Origin: a bacterium SCSIO 12827
GTDB taxonomy: Bacteria; Pseudomonadota; Alphaproteobacteria; Rhodospirillales; Casp-alpha2
NCBI GenBank assembly: GCA_024397995.1
Contig: CP073746.1
Location: 2,406,001 to 2,470,000 of the forward strand
DNA length: 64,000 nucleotides
Reading direction: 5' to 3'
The position numbers and the translations under genes are program-made. Under the pieces are notes generated by a model that was not told the DNA's origin, did not search any database, and worked only from the letters and a program-made list of their open reading frames with translations. Shown here one piece after another: positions 51,774 to 60,541 of this stretch (the first letter of the stretch is position 1; the number at the start of each line of letters is the position of its first letter).

Positions 51774-52837
51774 GGTTTCCGGGGATTGCCGGGATGGCTG
51801 CCCGGCCCCAGGATCATGGCCAAGCGGTCGGCGTCCAGATCAAGGTGGTAAAAGAAGGAATAGAAATCCCGCGCCCGATCGGCCAGACCCTGAAGGAAGC
51901 GGTCAGGATAGAGCACAGCGAGCAGCCAGTGCAGGCCGATCAGCCGGTTGGCCGAGGGCGGACGGTCGAACCAGCCCCAGGGTACGGTCGGTGACAGATA
52001 CACCCGCCCGGCCTTGACCGCCGGCAGCGTCTTCCAAACGTCGTGGGTCCAGATCAGATCGAAGAAATTGGGGTCGGTGGTCAGCACCACGTCCGGATCC
52101 CAGCCGAGAATCTGTTCAAGCGAGACCTTGGTCAGGCCACCCTCGCCCGCCTGATCGGCGACGTTGACCGCCCCCGCATGGCCCAGAAGTTCCACATTGA
52201 TGGCGCCCTTGGCCCCCGTCTGCAGGCCGTCGGCGCCGCGCCCGTAATAGACGCGCGGGCGGTCAGCCGTCGGGATCGCCGCGCGCGCGGCGGCCAGACC
52301 GTCGATGATCGTCTGGGCCTTGGCGGCGCAAGCGCGGCCCCGCTCCGGGCGGCCGATCAGGTCGCCCAGGGTCAGGAAGGATTTGGCGATGTTGTCGAAC
52401 CGTCCGTCGATCAAGGCATAGGGAATGCCGGTCTGCGCCTGCACCCGATCGGCCAGGGAAATGTACGTCGGCTTGACCGACCCGTAATCCAAGATCAGAT
52501 CCGGCTTCATGACCATGACGGTTTCCAGGTTGGCGCTGCCGCCGCGCCCGGTCAGGCGGCCGATTTCCGGCAGGCCGTGATATGTTTCGGCGATGCCCGC
52601 CCGTTCCTTGCCGCGCAGGACCCGCGACCAGCCCGCCAACAGGTCCGGCGCCATCATGTAGAGGAAGATCGAGGCCGGCGGCCCGGCGGGAAACACCTTG
52701 GTCACCCGGTCCGGCACGGCGACCGCGCGGCCCGCGGAATCGGTGATCCGCCGCCCCGCCGCGCGCAAGACGCCCGGCACCGCCGCAAACGGCAAGCCGC
52801 CAAACAATCCCAGCAGCTGGCGTCGATGAAGGGGCAT
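51770..52837 (-). CDS. iron-siderophore-type ABC substrate-binding protein
   Basis: 355 aa. The start at 52837 gives a twin-arginine signal (HRRQLLGLFGG) behind GGGAGG; an ATG 30 bases earlier has no such site. The class III binding-protein domain begins DSAGRAVAVPDRVTKVFP, with lobe 1 MKPDLILDYGSVKP and lobe 2 ILGWDPDVVLTTDPNFFDL. The tail PWGWFDRPPSANRLIGLHW is typical of iron-complex binding proteins. Exported by Tat to the periplasm and coupled to its permease gene. No Fur box is obvious in its own 115-base upstream region. Confidence 0.9.
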   Translation of the reverse strand: MPLHRRQLLGLFGGLPFAAVPGVLRAAGRRITDSAGRAVAVPDRVTKVFPAGPPASIFLYMMAPDLLAGWSRVLRGKERAGIAETYHGLPEIGRLTGRGGSANLETVMVMKPDLILDYGSVKPTYISLADRVQAQTGIPYALIDGRFDNIAKSFLTLGDLIGRPERGRACAAKAQTIIDGLAAARAAIPTADRPRVYYGRGADGLQTGAKGAINVELLGHAGAVNVADQAGEGGLTKVSLEQILGWDPDVVLTTDPNFFDLIWTHDVWKTLPAVKAGRVYLSPTVPWGWFDRPPSANRLIGLHWLLAVLYPDRFLQGLADRARDFYSFFYHLDLDADRLAMILGPGSHPGNPRKP

Positions 52838-52953
52838 CGTCGATCCTCCCGAAAACTCAGCACCCACTGGACAAGTCTATGAGATCGCCTCCCACCTCGG
52901 AAGGAGGATATGCATCATTCTGCAGGATGGGACGACCCCCGCCCCGAAGGGCG

Positions 52954-53388
52954 TCATTTAATGAGGGATGCTGCCGCACGCGACGTCGTGTCGATCAGCC
53001 CGACGCAGTCGCCGGGTTTGCCGTCCTGGGTGTCGCAGGTCATGACGCCGTTCAGAAGAAAGCGACTGATCTTGGGGCATTGCACGCCGTCGATGTCGAA
53101 CACCTTGAGCGACGTCTTGCCGTCGGGGATCGGCCCGCCCTGCACCGCCACGCGGCGGGCGACGATGCCGTCCGTATCGAAGATCACCAGATCCAGTTTG
53201 AGATCGCGGAACGCCATGCCCGCCTTGTTCGTCAGCACCAGATAAGCGCGGCAGGCGCTGGCCAGCGGTTCCAACTTGTTCAATTCCACCCCGATGCGCC
53301 CATCCGCCGCCCGGGCTGGGCCCGCGACGGCGATCATGGCGCCAAGGACGAGGATAGCGGCGGCGGTCGTCAGGCGGCAGGCTGTCAT
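52954..53388 (-). CDS. small exported protein of unknown function
   Basis: 144 aa with a signal peptide (about residues 1-26, TAAAILVLGAMIAVAGPARA). The mature part has a beta-rich look: VELNKLEPLASACRAYLVL, LDLVIFDTDGIVARR, KTSLKVFDIDGVQCPKISRF, then a C-terminal CDTQDGKPGDCVGLIDTTSR. It has four cysteines in the mature part. Similar short proteins are common in alphaproteobacteria, from memory, but I know of no function. The start at 53388 was chosen because it gives the signal peptide. It lies upstream of the ABC operon on the same strand. Confidence 0.78.
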   Translation of the reverse strand: MTACRLTTAAAILVLGAMIAVAGPARAADGRIGVELNKLEPLASACRAYLVLTNKAGMAFRDLKLDLVIFDTDGIVARRVAVQGGPIPDGKTSLKVFDIDGVQCPKISRFLLNGVMTCDTQDGKPGDCVGLIDTTSRAAASLIK

Positions 53389-53505
53389 GGCGGTCTCTCC
53401 CCTTCGCGGCGCCCCAGAGGTGCGCCGATGGCCAATCATAGCCGCCAGAACCGCCCTGTCACGGGTCAAGGGGCGGCAAACGCCGCCCCTCCCCGATCAT
53501 TCTGC

Positions 53506-54372
53506 TTAGGATTCGGCGACGATGGGATTGCCGAGAATGCCGATGCCCTCGACCTCGACCTCGACCCGGTCGCCGGCTTTCATCCAGCCCGGCGGTTTCA
53601 TGGCATGGGCAACACCGGATGGTGTCCCGGTGGCGACCACGTCGCCCGGCTCCAGCGTCATGAATTCAGACAGGATTTCAACCAGTCGCGCGACGCCGAA
53701 GATCAGGTCCCCGGTGTTGGAATCCTGGCGTGTTTCGCCGTTGACCCGTGATGTGATGCGCAGGCCCGACGCCCCCGGCGGCAATTCGTCCGGCGTCACC
53801 ACGACGGGGCCGAGCGGCCCGGTGCCGTCGAAGTTCTTGCCTTGGGTCCATTGCGAGGTATAGCGCTGCCAGGCACGGACAGAGACGTCGTTGAACAGGG
53901 TGTAACCGAACACATGGTCCAGGCCCTTGTCTTCCGGGATCGCACGGCCGCCCTTGCCGATGACGAAGGTCAGCTCGGCCTCGTAATCCAGTTGGTCGCA
54001 GACCTTGGGCAGGATCACCGGTGCTTCGGCGGCGACCAGCGACGACGGCCAGCGCACGAACAGGGACGGATACTTGGGCGGCTCATGCCCGCCTTCGCGC
54101 GCGTGGGCGGCGTAATTCAGGCCGACACAGATGAATTTTCCAGGCTTCTCGATGGGCAGCGCCGGCGTGACGTCCTTGAGCGCCAGGGTCGCTTTGGCAC
54201 CGGCTCCCTTGACGGCCGCGGCAACGCGGGTAAGGGCCTCCGGGCCGGCCTCGATCAGGGCCAGCATCGTTTTCGGCAGCGCCGAACCGGCTGCGGCGAC
54301 GTCAATCACCTTGTCGCCGTCGACCACGCCCAGGCGCGGTCCGCCGGACGCTTCGAACATCATAAGTCTCAT
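53506..54372 (-). CDS. fumarylacetoacetate hydrolase (FAH) family protein
   Basis: 288 aa metal-dependent hydrolase or decarboxylase acting on 2-oxo acids such as acylpyruvates. The catalytic domain from about residue 75 has ICVGLNYAAHAREGG, the metal ligands in DYEAELTFVIGKGGRAIPE and GYTLFNDVSVRAWQ, and the C-terminal EPGDVVATGTPSGVAHA. The start at 54372 (MRLMMFEASGG) follows AAGGAA. It is divergent from the TetR regulator and its operator, so it is the likely target. Confidence 0.93.
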   Translation of the reverse strand: MRLMMFEASGGPRLGVVDGDKVIDVAAAGSALPKTMLALIEAGPEALTRVAAAVKGAGAKATLALKDVTPALPIEKPGKFICVGLNYAAHAREGGHEPPKYPSLFVRWPSSLVAAEAPVILPKVCDQLDYEAELTFVIGKGGRAIPEDKGLDHVFGYTLFNDVSVRAWQRYTSQWTQGKNFDGTGPLGPVVVTPDELPPGASGLRITSRVNGETRQDSNTGDLIFGVARLVEILSEFMTLEPGDVVATGTPSGVAHAMKPPGWMKAGDRVEVEVEGIGILGNPIVAES

Positions 54373-54476
54373 GAATGGTTCCTTTTGGTATGGTCTTGTC
54401 TGCCTTTGAAAAGGCCTTCTCACAGGGGCGTTTGTCAACATTTCGCTGCATCCGGCACCGCTCTTAACGAATACAT

Positions 54477-54508
54477 TTAAATCACTTGGATTAATTCAAG
54501 TGATTTAA
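54477..54508. promoter_or_regulatory. TetR-type operator palindrome
   Basis: TTAAATCACTTG-N8-CAAGTGATTTAA, a perfect 12-bp inverted repeat in the divergent region between the FAH-family and TetR genes, 13 bases before the TetR start. Confidence 0.75.
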
Positions 54509-54520
54509 TACAGTCACTTC

Positions 54521-55195
54521 ATGGAACCTGCCGATACCCGCGAAAACCTTATTCTCGCCGCCGAACGCCTGTTCGCCGAAAAAGGCATCGATAACGTCTC
54601 GCTGCGCGAGATCAATCGCGCCGCCGGCCAGAAGAACGTGGCCGCGCTGCATTATCATTTCGGCACCCGCGAGATGCTGCTCGAAGCGATCTTCGAACAC
54701 CGCATGGCCGGCATCAACCGGCGCCGCGTCGCCATGTTGGACGCGCTGGAAGCCGCCGGCCCGATAACGCAAGTGCGCCCCGTCGTCACCGCCATGGTCG
54801 CGCCGCTGGCGGAACAACTCGACCCCACCGTGCGCGGCCATCATTACGTGCGCTTTCTGGCGCAGGTGATCAGCGATCCCGGGATCGATCTGGGCGGTCT
54901 GGTGCGTGACAAGTTCGACCACGGCATGGCGCGCACCCGCGACCTGCTACGTGGCCTGCTTTCGGACCTGCCCGCGACCGTGATCGAACAGCGCATCCGC
55001 CAGGCCGTCGCCCATTTCGTCCATGCCCTCGCCGACAAGGCCCGACGCGATGCCGGCGGCCGTACCACCGGCCGAAGCGGCGGCACCCAACTGTTCATCG
55101 CCAACCTGATCGACAGCATCGCCGGCGCCCTGACGGCGCCCGTATCCGACGAAACGATGGCCCTACTTGCCGAGGCGCCGCGCAAAACAGCCTGA
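54521..55195 (+). CDS. TetR/AcrR family transcriptional regulator
   Basis: 224 aa. The N-terminal helix-turn-helix reads TRENLILAAERLFAEKGID, VSLREINRAAGQKN and ALHYHFGTREMLLEAIFEHR. The C-terminal ligand domain is helical and not assigned. Probably autoregulated through the palindrome just upstream and controlling the FAH-family and TauD genes on either side. Confidence 0.94.
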   Translation: MEPADTRENLILAAERLFAEKGIDNVSLREINRAAGQKNVAALHYHFGTREMLLEAIFEHRMAGINRRRVAMLDALEAAGPITQVRPVVTAMVAPLAEQLDPTVRGHHYVRFLAQVISDPGIDLGGLVRDKFDHGMARTRDLLRGLLSDLPATVIEQRIRQAVAHFVHALADKARRDAGGRTTGRSGGTQLFIANLIDSIAGALTAPVSDETMALLAEAPRKTA

Positions 55196-55213
55196 ACATG
55201 GGAGGCCCACCCG

Positions 55214-56119
55214 ATGACCGCACAACCGCAACCCGACTTTCGCCACATCACCGTCAGCCCGATCTCGGGTGCCCTCGGCGCGGAGATCGGCGGCGTTGAC
55301 CTGTCCCGGCCGCTGGCCCCGGACGTGGTTGCGGAAATCCGCCGCGCCCTGGTCGACAACCTGGTCATTTTCTTCCGCGACCAGGACTTGACGCCGGACC
55401 AGCACAAGGCCTTCGGTCGCCTGTTCGGCGACCTGCACATCAACGCCTTCTTCCCTCAGGTGCCCGACCACGAAGATGTGCAGCTTCTGCTCAAGGAACC
55501 GCAGCACAAGAACAATATCGGCGACCGCTGGCATACGGATGTCAGCTACACCAAGCGGCCGGCCCTCGGCTCCATCCTCTACGCCAAGGAAGTTCCGCCC
55601 TACGGCGGCGACACCATGTTCGCCAACATGTACCTGGCCTATGAAACCCTGTCGGACGGCATGAAGACCGTGCTGCGCGGGATGCGCGCCTTCCACAGCG
55701 CGCGGGAAAATTTCGCCAAGCGCGCGGCCGAGGCAGAATTGCCGCAAAGTGCCTCCGGCGGCTTCAAGCATTCAGAGGACGTGGAACAGGAAGCGACCCA
55801 TCCGGTGATCCGCACCCATCCGGAATCGGGCCGCGATGCGCTTTACGTGAACAGCGTGTTCACCAAGAACTTCGAAGGCATGACGCGCGAGGAAAGCGCG
55901 CCGCTGCTGCAATACCTGTTTGCCCACCTCTGCAAGCCGGAACTCGTCTGCCGCTTCCGCTGGCAGCCCGGCTCTCTCGCCTTCTGGGACAACCGCTGCA
56001 CCCAGCATTTCGCCATCAACGACTATCACGGCTTCCGCCGCCACATGAACCGGGTGACGCTGCTGGGGGACGCACCCTTCCTGACCGAACGGGCAGACCC
56101 CGCACACGCGGCAGCCTGA
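55214..56119 (+). CDS. TauD/TfdA family Fe(II)/2-oxoglutarate dioxygenase
   Basis: 301 aa non-haem iron enzyme, like taurine dioxygenase or 2,4-D dioxygenase. The metal pair HTDVSY (His-x-Asp) is at about residue 108 and the distal His is in CTQHFAINDYHG, followed by the oxoglutarate Arg in RRHMNRVTL. It starts with the family segment ISGALGAEIGGVDLSRPL. It is 18 bases after the TetR gene on the same strand, so one transcript is likely. It could release a sulfonate, phenoxy or other oxidisable group whose product is then split by the FAH-family enzyme (inference). Confidence 0.93.
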   Translation: MTAQPQPDFRHITVSPISGALGAEIGGVDLSRPLAPDVVAEIRRALVDNLVIFFRDQDLTPDQHKAFGRLFGDLHINAFFPQVPDHEDVQLLLKEPQHKNNIGDRWHTDVSYTKRPALGSILYAKEVPPYGGDTMFANMYLAYETLSDGMKTVLRGMRAFHSARENFAKRAAEAELPQSASGGFKHSEDVEQEATHPVIRTHPESGRDALYVNSVFTKNFEGMTREESAPLLQYLFAHLCKPELVCRFRWQPGSLAFWDNRCTQHFAINDYHGFRRHMNRVTLLGDAPFLTERADPAHAAA

Positions 56120-56182
56120 CACCCGCGTCGGATTTCGCCAGCACCCATAAGCCCGACTCTTTGCCAGGGCGGCGTTCTGTAT

Positions 56183-57139
56183 CTAGCCGCCTTGCCGGGT
56201 GTGACGCCCCGGCGGATTCCCGTAGCGCGCGGTATAGGCATTGATGAAATTGGTGACGTGATTGTACCCAACCCGGTAGGCGATGACCTTCATCGGAGTG
56301 GCTTCCATCGTCAACGCGATGCGCGCATGTTCAAGGCGATGGTTTCGCAACACTTCAAAGACCGTCGCACCGAAAGCCATGCGGAATCCGGCGTTCAACC
56401 GCTTTTCCGTCAACCCGACCGCGCTGGCAAGTTCCCCCAAACTCGGCGGGTTCCGCATATCCTTAAGCAAGATGTCCCGTGCAGCATGAACGCTGTCACG
56501 CTCACTCCTGGACAACTCGTTCCTCGCCTCCTTGCCGCTGGGTCGCCCGACGGCCTGGACGGCCAGCAACTGCAAAACGGTCCCTTCCATGAACAGGGTG
56601 CGCAGCGGGCCGTTCAAGCCCGGGGCAAACAGGTTTTGCGCCAGATTGCGGAGCTGGCGTGTGCTCTTCATGGTGAAGACCTTGCTTTCGCTGATGTCCG
56701 GTTCCAGCAGCGGGTGCAGTTCCGGTGGCACATCGTCATCGAACAACCGCGCAATCCGGTCACCATGCAGGCCATAACCGGCCAGCTTGATCTGTTGCCC
56801 GGCCATGAGATGAAAATCGACGGTACGGACGAGCGGCCGGAACAACACCGCGTGGTTCGGGCCGACCTGGAACCGGGGGCCATCCGTCAGTTCGATATCC
56901 AACAGTCCAGAGACCGCGACGTCGCTGCTCAGCCAAACGTCCTTCTCGCTGTCCGAAGGCTGAACCGTCAGATCCTTGCGCACATCCGCAGTAGCCAGAA
57001 AGACCCTGAGCCCGGGCCCGATCTCCAGCCGCTCAATCACGGCCTTCCAATGATCATCATCAATTTCAGTCCGCTCGCTGACCTGAAGGCTGCGATCACC
57101 GGTCGCCTCTTGCAGGAGCCATTCCACGTTGTTTGGCAT
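56183..57139 (-). CDS. AraC family regulator (PchR-like)
   Basis: 318 aa. The C-terminal two helix-turn-helix region is clear: SLGELASAVGLTEKRLNAGF and KVIAYRVGYNHVTNFINAYT, then ARYGNPPGRH. The remainder resembles the PchR-type regulators that respond to siderophores, in the arrangement GLTEKRLNAGFRMAFGATVF. The N-terminal 200 residues are not assigned. Divergent from the large cysteine-rich/tectonin gene at 57490, which it may control. Confidence 0.92.
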   Translation of the reverse strand: MPNNVEWLLQEATGDRSLQVSERTEIDDDHWKAVIERLEIGPGLRVFLATADVRKDLTVQPSDSEKDVWLSSDVAVSGLLDIELTDGPRFQVGPNHAVLFRPLVRTVDFHLMAGQQIKLAGYGLHGDRIARLFDDDVPPELHPLLEPDISESKVFTMKSTRQLRNLAQNLFAPGLNGPLRTLFMEGTVLQLLAVQAVGRPSGKEARNELSRSERDSVHAARDILLKDMRNPPSLGELASAVGLTEKRLNAGFRMAFGATVFEVLRNHRLEHARIALTMEATPMKVIAYRVGYNHVTNFINAYTARYGNPPGRHTRQGG

Positions 57140-57489
57140 GGGAGGAAATCAACACTGTTTCTACAAGTTCGGCATGTAGTCTGATGCGAATGCCCGTGTC
57201 TTGAGCTTATCTGAATTCACCTTCGATCAGACACACCAAAGACTAGCACTGATCATTATTGAACCATTGTTCATAGTGAAGCCTTTTATCATATAACGCG
57301 CATCTTGCACGCTCATCCCTTCGTAGGAAAAGTAACTCCAGCCGCGCAATCACCGCACAAGACGGTGACGGTACCGTGCGCGCTGTGGCGGTTCTGGCGC
57401 GCCTCAGCGGGCATTGAACCTGCGGCTGCTCTCGAAGGAAATGCGCGGACTGAAAAACGGGTGAACGCCCGCATCAGGGGGAGAGAATT
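57140..57489. other. divergent regulatory region before the large exported protein
   Basis: 350 bases with no gene. A candidate promoter with TTGTTC (57267-57272) and ATATAA (57291-57296), 18 bases apart, is overlapped at its -35 by the inverted repeat TGAAC-CATT-GTTCA (57260-57273). The remainder up to 57476 is the likely 5' leader. A tRNA-like T arm near 57410-57430 (- strand) lacks an acceptor partner. Confidence 0.4.
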
Positions 57490-60447
57490 ATGGTTGAAGT
57501 CGGCTTCGCCACGGTTACGTTGATTCTAGTTCTGGTCCCGGTCTTGGCCGGTCTTGTTGGCATCGGCGAGACAATGCGCTCATCATTCCGCGCCTTGATC
57601 ATGGTTCCTGTTGCCCTTGCGGTCGGATGCGCTCTCGCCTCTGCCATCCCGTCACCGGCCGTCGCGCAGGTCATCCTCCTCGACACCACCAAGGCGCCGA
57701 AGCAGTCCGCCCCGATCTGCGGCGCCATCGTCAACGGAAAGGAGTTCCCTGCCTGCGGCGGCACCTGGGCCAAATACGAAGGAGCGGCCGTGGCCGAATG
57801 CAAGCCCGGCGCATTCTTCGACGTCGGCAAATGGGAATGCTGGCGCTGTCCGCCGGGATATTACCGCACCGGCGTCGCCGTCACGGAACCCCGTGCCTGC
57901 GCGCGCAAGAACCCGGAAGCCCGCGGCGCATTCGGCCCCGCATCGTTCCGTGGCACGCGCTGCCCGGCGGGATCGTTCTACGACCGCGTGCGCGGCGGCG
58001 AATGCTGGAAATGCCCCGCCGGTTTCAGACGGTCCGCGGCGCATATCGACGCCGGCAATGCCTGTTACGTGCCCGCGTCTGAACAATTCCGCTACGCAAT
58101 CCGCAACAATCCCGCTGTTGGCCTGTCTTGCCCCGGCGGTCAATTTTGGGACAGCGTCGATGGCCATTGCTGGAGTTGTCCTGCCGGTTATGCCCGCACT
58201 GGCACCCATGTCCACGATGCCAAGGCCTGCCGACAGGTCATTGCCGAAAAGCAAGCCTCCGCAACCCGTGTCGGCCTCGCCAAATGCGAAGCTGGTGAAT
58301 TCCATCATGACCGCATCCCGGGGGTACAGAACCCCGATACCGGTGGCGGCTGTTGGAAATGCCCCGCGGAATGGGACCGCACGACCTTCCCTGTCGATGG
58401 CCAAGCCGCCTGCGAAAAGGACGGCGGGCTGGAATTTTTCAAGGCGAGCCTCGACTCCGCGGTGTCTTGCCCGGCCGATCAATTTTTCGATTTCATCGGC
58501 GTAAACGACCAGGAATTGCGCAATCTGAAAGGCGCCAACCTGGCGCCATCGACAGCGAAACCGGCCGCCAGCGGCACCTGCTGGTCATGCCCGGCCAATC
58601 ACAAACGAACCACAAGCCACGTGAAGGCTGGAAATGCCTGCGCCCGCCCGTCCATGGATTGGTATACGGCCCCCTACAACGAACCCGGACTGTTTGGCAT
58701 CGAGGGCGCCGAAGCTGCGGTCCTTGAATTGGTGCGTGACCGGCAGGCCGTCGAGATTGCCATCCAGGCGCTTGCCGACGACACCAAGACGCCCGTCGCG
58801 CAACTGCGCAAAAATCTGTGGGAAGAAATCGGTGCCGAGCCGGAAAAAAGCGCGGTCCTGATGGCGATCACCCAGGCCGCCTTGATGGCGGCGATTGAAA
58901 GCCCGCAAAGGGCGACGCCGGGCCAAAAGGCCCTGGTCGCCGGGTTTTCCAAATACATGATCGCCCGTCGAACCTATATCGCCCAAGATGCTCTCAACGC
59001 CTATGACACCTGGGCGCGCTCGGAACAACACCGCCGCACGGGGTCGCGGGCGCAGCATAGCGGCCTTTTCGCCACCTTGGATACAGGCATAGCACCACCC
59101 GATTTCTACGACGTCATCCATGCCGGGGTATTCGTCGGCTTGGGTGCCGGCATCGGTGTCAGCGCCGGGTACACCGCAGCCATAGCCAACCCCGCCGTTT
59201 TCAAAAAGGTGTTTCCCTATAGCAGAAGTCTTGTGAAAGCGGCCCTGAAGAAGGCGCAAATGGCGGCAGAACAAGGAACCGGAAAGGTCGCGCAGAAGGT
59301 CGTTGAAAAAGGGCTCCAAGCCACATCAAAAGCAATTCAGCGCATGGCGTCGGTGATGAAGGCGATGGGTTCGATTGGCCCGCAACTCATCATCACCCTC
59401 GCCATCGAAATCGCGTCTCATCAATTCGAAAAGCTGATCGCCATCGAGGAAGCCCGCCCCAAACTGTTGGCCCTTCTGGCCGACGCCAAGCAGCCGCCGC
59501 AATTGGCGCGCATGATCGATTCCGATTCTGGATACGGTATGCTCGCGGGATTTTGGGGACTCGCCGTCTCCGGCTCTGCACGGCCATCGACGGCCGTGAC
59601 CGCGGAATTGAAAGCCATTGCCGCCGATGCGCTCGGCCATAACACTGGTCCTGCGACCAACATCCAGGCACCGACAACGATTATCGATGGGGGCAGCCAG
59701 CCGGTGATCTCCATTCCCAAGCCGTCCAGCAACGAACTCGCCAGCCTATCCCTGGGCAATCTGCAATGGGATCAGATCGACGGCCGCGCCCATGACATCG
59801 CCGTCGCCACCGACGGCACCGCCTGGGTGATCGGCGACAATAAGGTGCCAGGCGGTTATGGCGTTTACTTTCGCGCCAACAATGCGGCGAAGTGGGGAAG
59901 TCTGCCCGGGGGCGGCGTGCGCATCGCCGTGGCCGACACCACGCCCTGGTTGGTCAACGACGGGGGCGTCGCCTTTGAGCGCACTGGCACAACCTGGGCC
60001 AATCGGCCGGTCCTGGCCGGCGGCAAGCTCATGAAGGCCGTCGACATCGGTGCCAGCGCCAAGGGTGTCTGGGCCGTGGCGGAACCCGTCAAGGAAGGAA
60101 GCTTTGCGGTCTACCACTGGACCGGCAAGCAATGGCAACGCGATCACTCGGCCTGGGGGACACGCATCACGGTCGATCGGGACGGCAATCCCTGGTTGAC
60201 CAACGCGGCCGGCCAGATCTTCGCCCTCGTCAGCGGGAAATGGCAACCTTTCAAAGGCACGGCGCAGGACATCGCCGTCGATGCCTTCGGCGCGCCGGTC
60301 GTAATCGACGCGAAGGACAAGCTCCTGGCGTTCAACCCTGGCACCAACAACTGGGTCGCGACGGGCCGCGATGCGACGGCCGTCGCCGTCGGCGGCGGCA
60401 AGATCTGGCACCTGGGTCCGAAAACCGAGGTGTACCGGCAAAAGTAG
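57490..60447 (+). CDS. large exported protein: cysteine-rich modules, helical region, tectonin-like propeller (protein A)
   Basis: 985 aa, not described to my knowledge. An N-terminal hydrophobic segment (about residues 4-25) and a signal-peptide-like segment (about 29-60, ending AVAQ) are followed by a C-G pair region and five modules (residues 104 to about 384). The module pattern is C-P-x-G-x-F-x-D ... C-W-x-C-P-x-G-x-x-R-T ... A-C, i.e. four Cys each, resembling GCC2/GCC3 ephrin-receptor-like repeats. Then a helical domain (about 390-700) contains hydrophobic stretches near residues 542-572 and 626-652. The C-terminal 230 residues carry six Trp-based repeats (for example DIAVATDGTAWVIGD and DIGASAKGVWAVAE) like tectonin/TECPR propellers. 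The ATG at 57490 has GGGGGAGAG; a later ATG at 57574 would leave only the signal peptide. Paralogous to the convergent gene. Confidence 0.85.
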   Translation: MVEVGFATVTLILVLVPVLAGLVGIGETMRSSFRALIMVPVALAVGCALASAIPSPAVAQVILLDTTKAPKQSAPICGAIVNGKEFPACGGTWAKYEGAAVAECKPGAFFDVGKWECWRCPPGYYRTGVAVTEPRACARKNPEARGAFGPASFRGTRCPAGSFYDRVRGGECWKCPAGFRRSAAHIDAGNACYVPASEQFRYAIRNNPAVGLSCPGGQFWDSVDGHCWSCPAGYARTGTHVHDAKACRQVIAEKQASATRVGLAKCEAGEFHHDRIPGVQNPDTGGGCWKCPAEWDRTTFPVDGQAACEKDGGLEFFKASLDSAVSCPADQFFDFIGVNDQELRNLKGANLAPSTAKPAASGTCWSCPANHKRTTSHVKAGNACARPSMDWYTAPYNEPGLFGIEGAEAAVLELVRDRQAVEIAIQALADDTKTPVAQLRKNLWEEIGAEPEKSAVLMAITQAALMAAIESPQRATPGQKALVAGFSKYMIARRTYIAQDALNAYDTWARSEQHRRTGSRAQHSGLFATLDTGIAPPDFYDVIHAGVFVGLGAGIGVSAGYTAAIANPAVFKKVFPYSRSLVKAALKKAQMAAEQGTGKVAQKVVEKGLQATSKAIQRMASVMKAMGSIGPQLIITLAIEIASHQFEKLIAIEEARPKLLALLADAKQPPQLARMIDSDSGYGMLAGFWGLAVSGSARPSTAVTAELKAIAADALGHNTGPATNIQAPTTIIDGGSQPVISIPKPSSNELASLSLGNLQWDQIDGRAHDIAVATDGTAWVIGDNKVPGGYGVYFRANNAAKWGSLPGGGVRIAVADTTPWLVNDGGVAFERTGTTWANRPVLAGGKLMKAVDIGASAKGVWAVAEPVKEGSFAVYHWTGKQWQRDHSAWGTRITVDRDGNPWLTNAAGQIFALVSGKWQPFKGTAQDIAVDAFGAPVVIDAKDKLLAFNPGTNNWVATGRDATAVAVGGGKIWHLGPKTEVYRQK

Positions 60448-60472
60448 CGACACCGCCTACTGCCGCATAACA

Positions 60473-60501
60473 TGCCGGCGGCCCGCCACGGGCCGCCGGC
60501 A
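60473..60501. terminator. strong hairpin between convergent large genes
   Basis: TGCCGGCGGCCCG, loop CCA, CGGGCCGCCGGCA: a perfect 13-bp stem about 25 bases after the stop of protein A and about 40 bases from that of protein B. The T-tracts are short, but it can act as a bidirectional terminator. Confidence 0.65.
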
Positions 60502-60541
60502 GTTTATGAGCATCATCATCGTAGAATGGGCGCCGGGCAGC

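Noticed and set aside
57400..57440. tRNA-like T arm (GGTTCAATG) on the - strand
   Set aside because: No matching acceptor stem or D/anticodon arms can be built around it.
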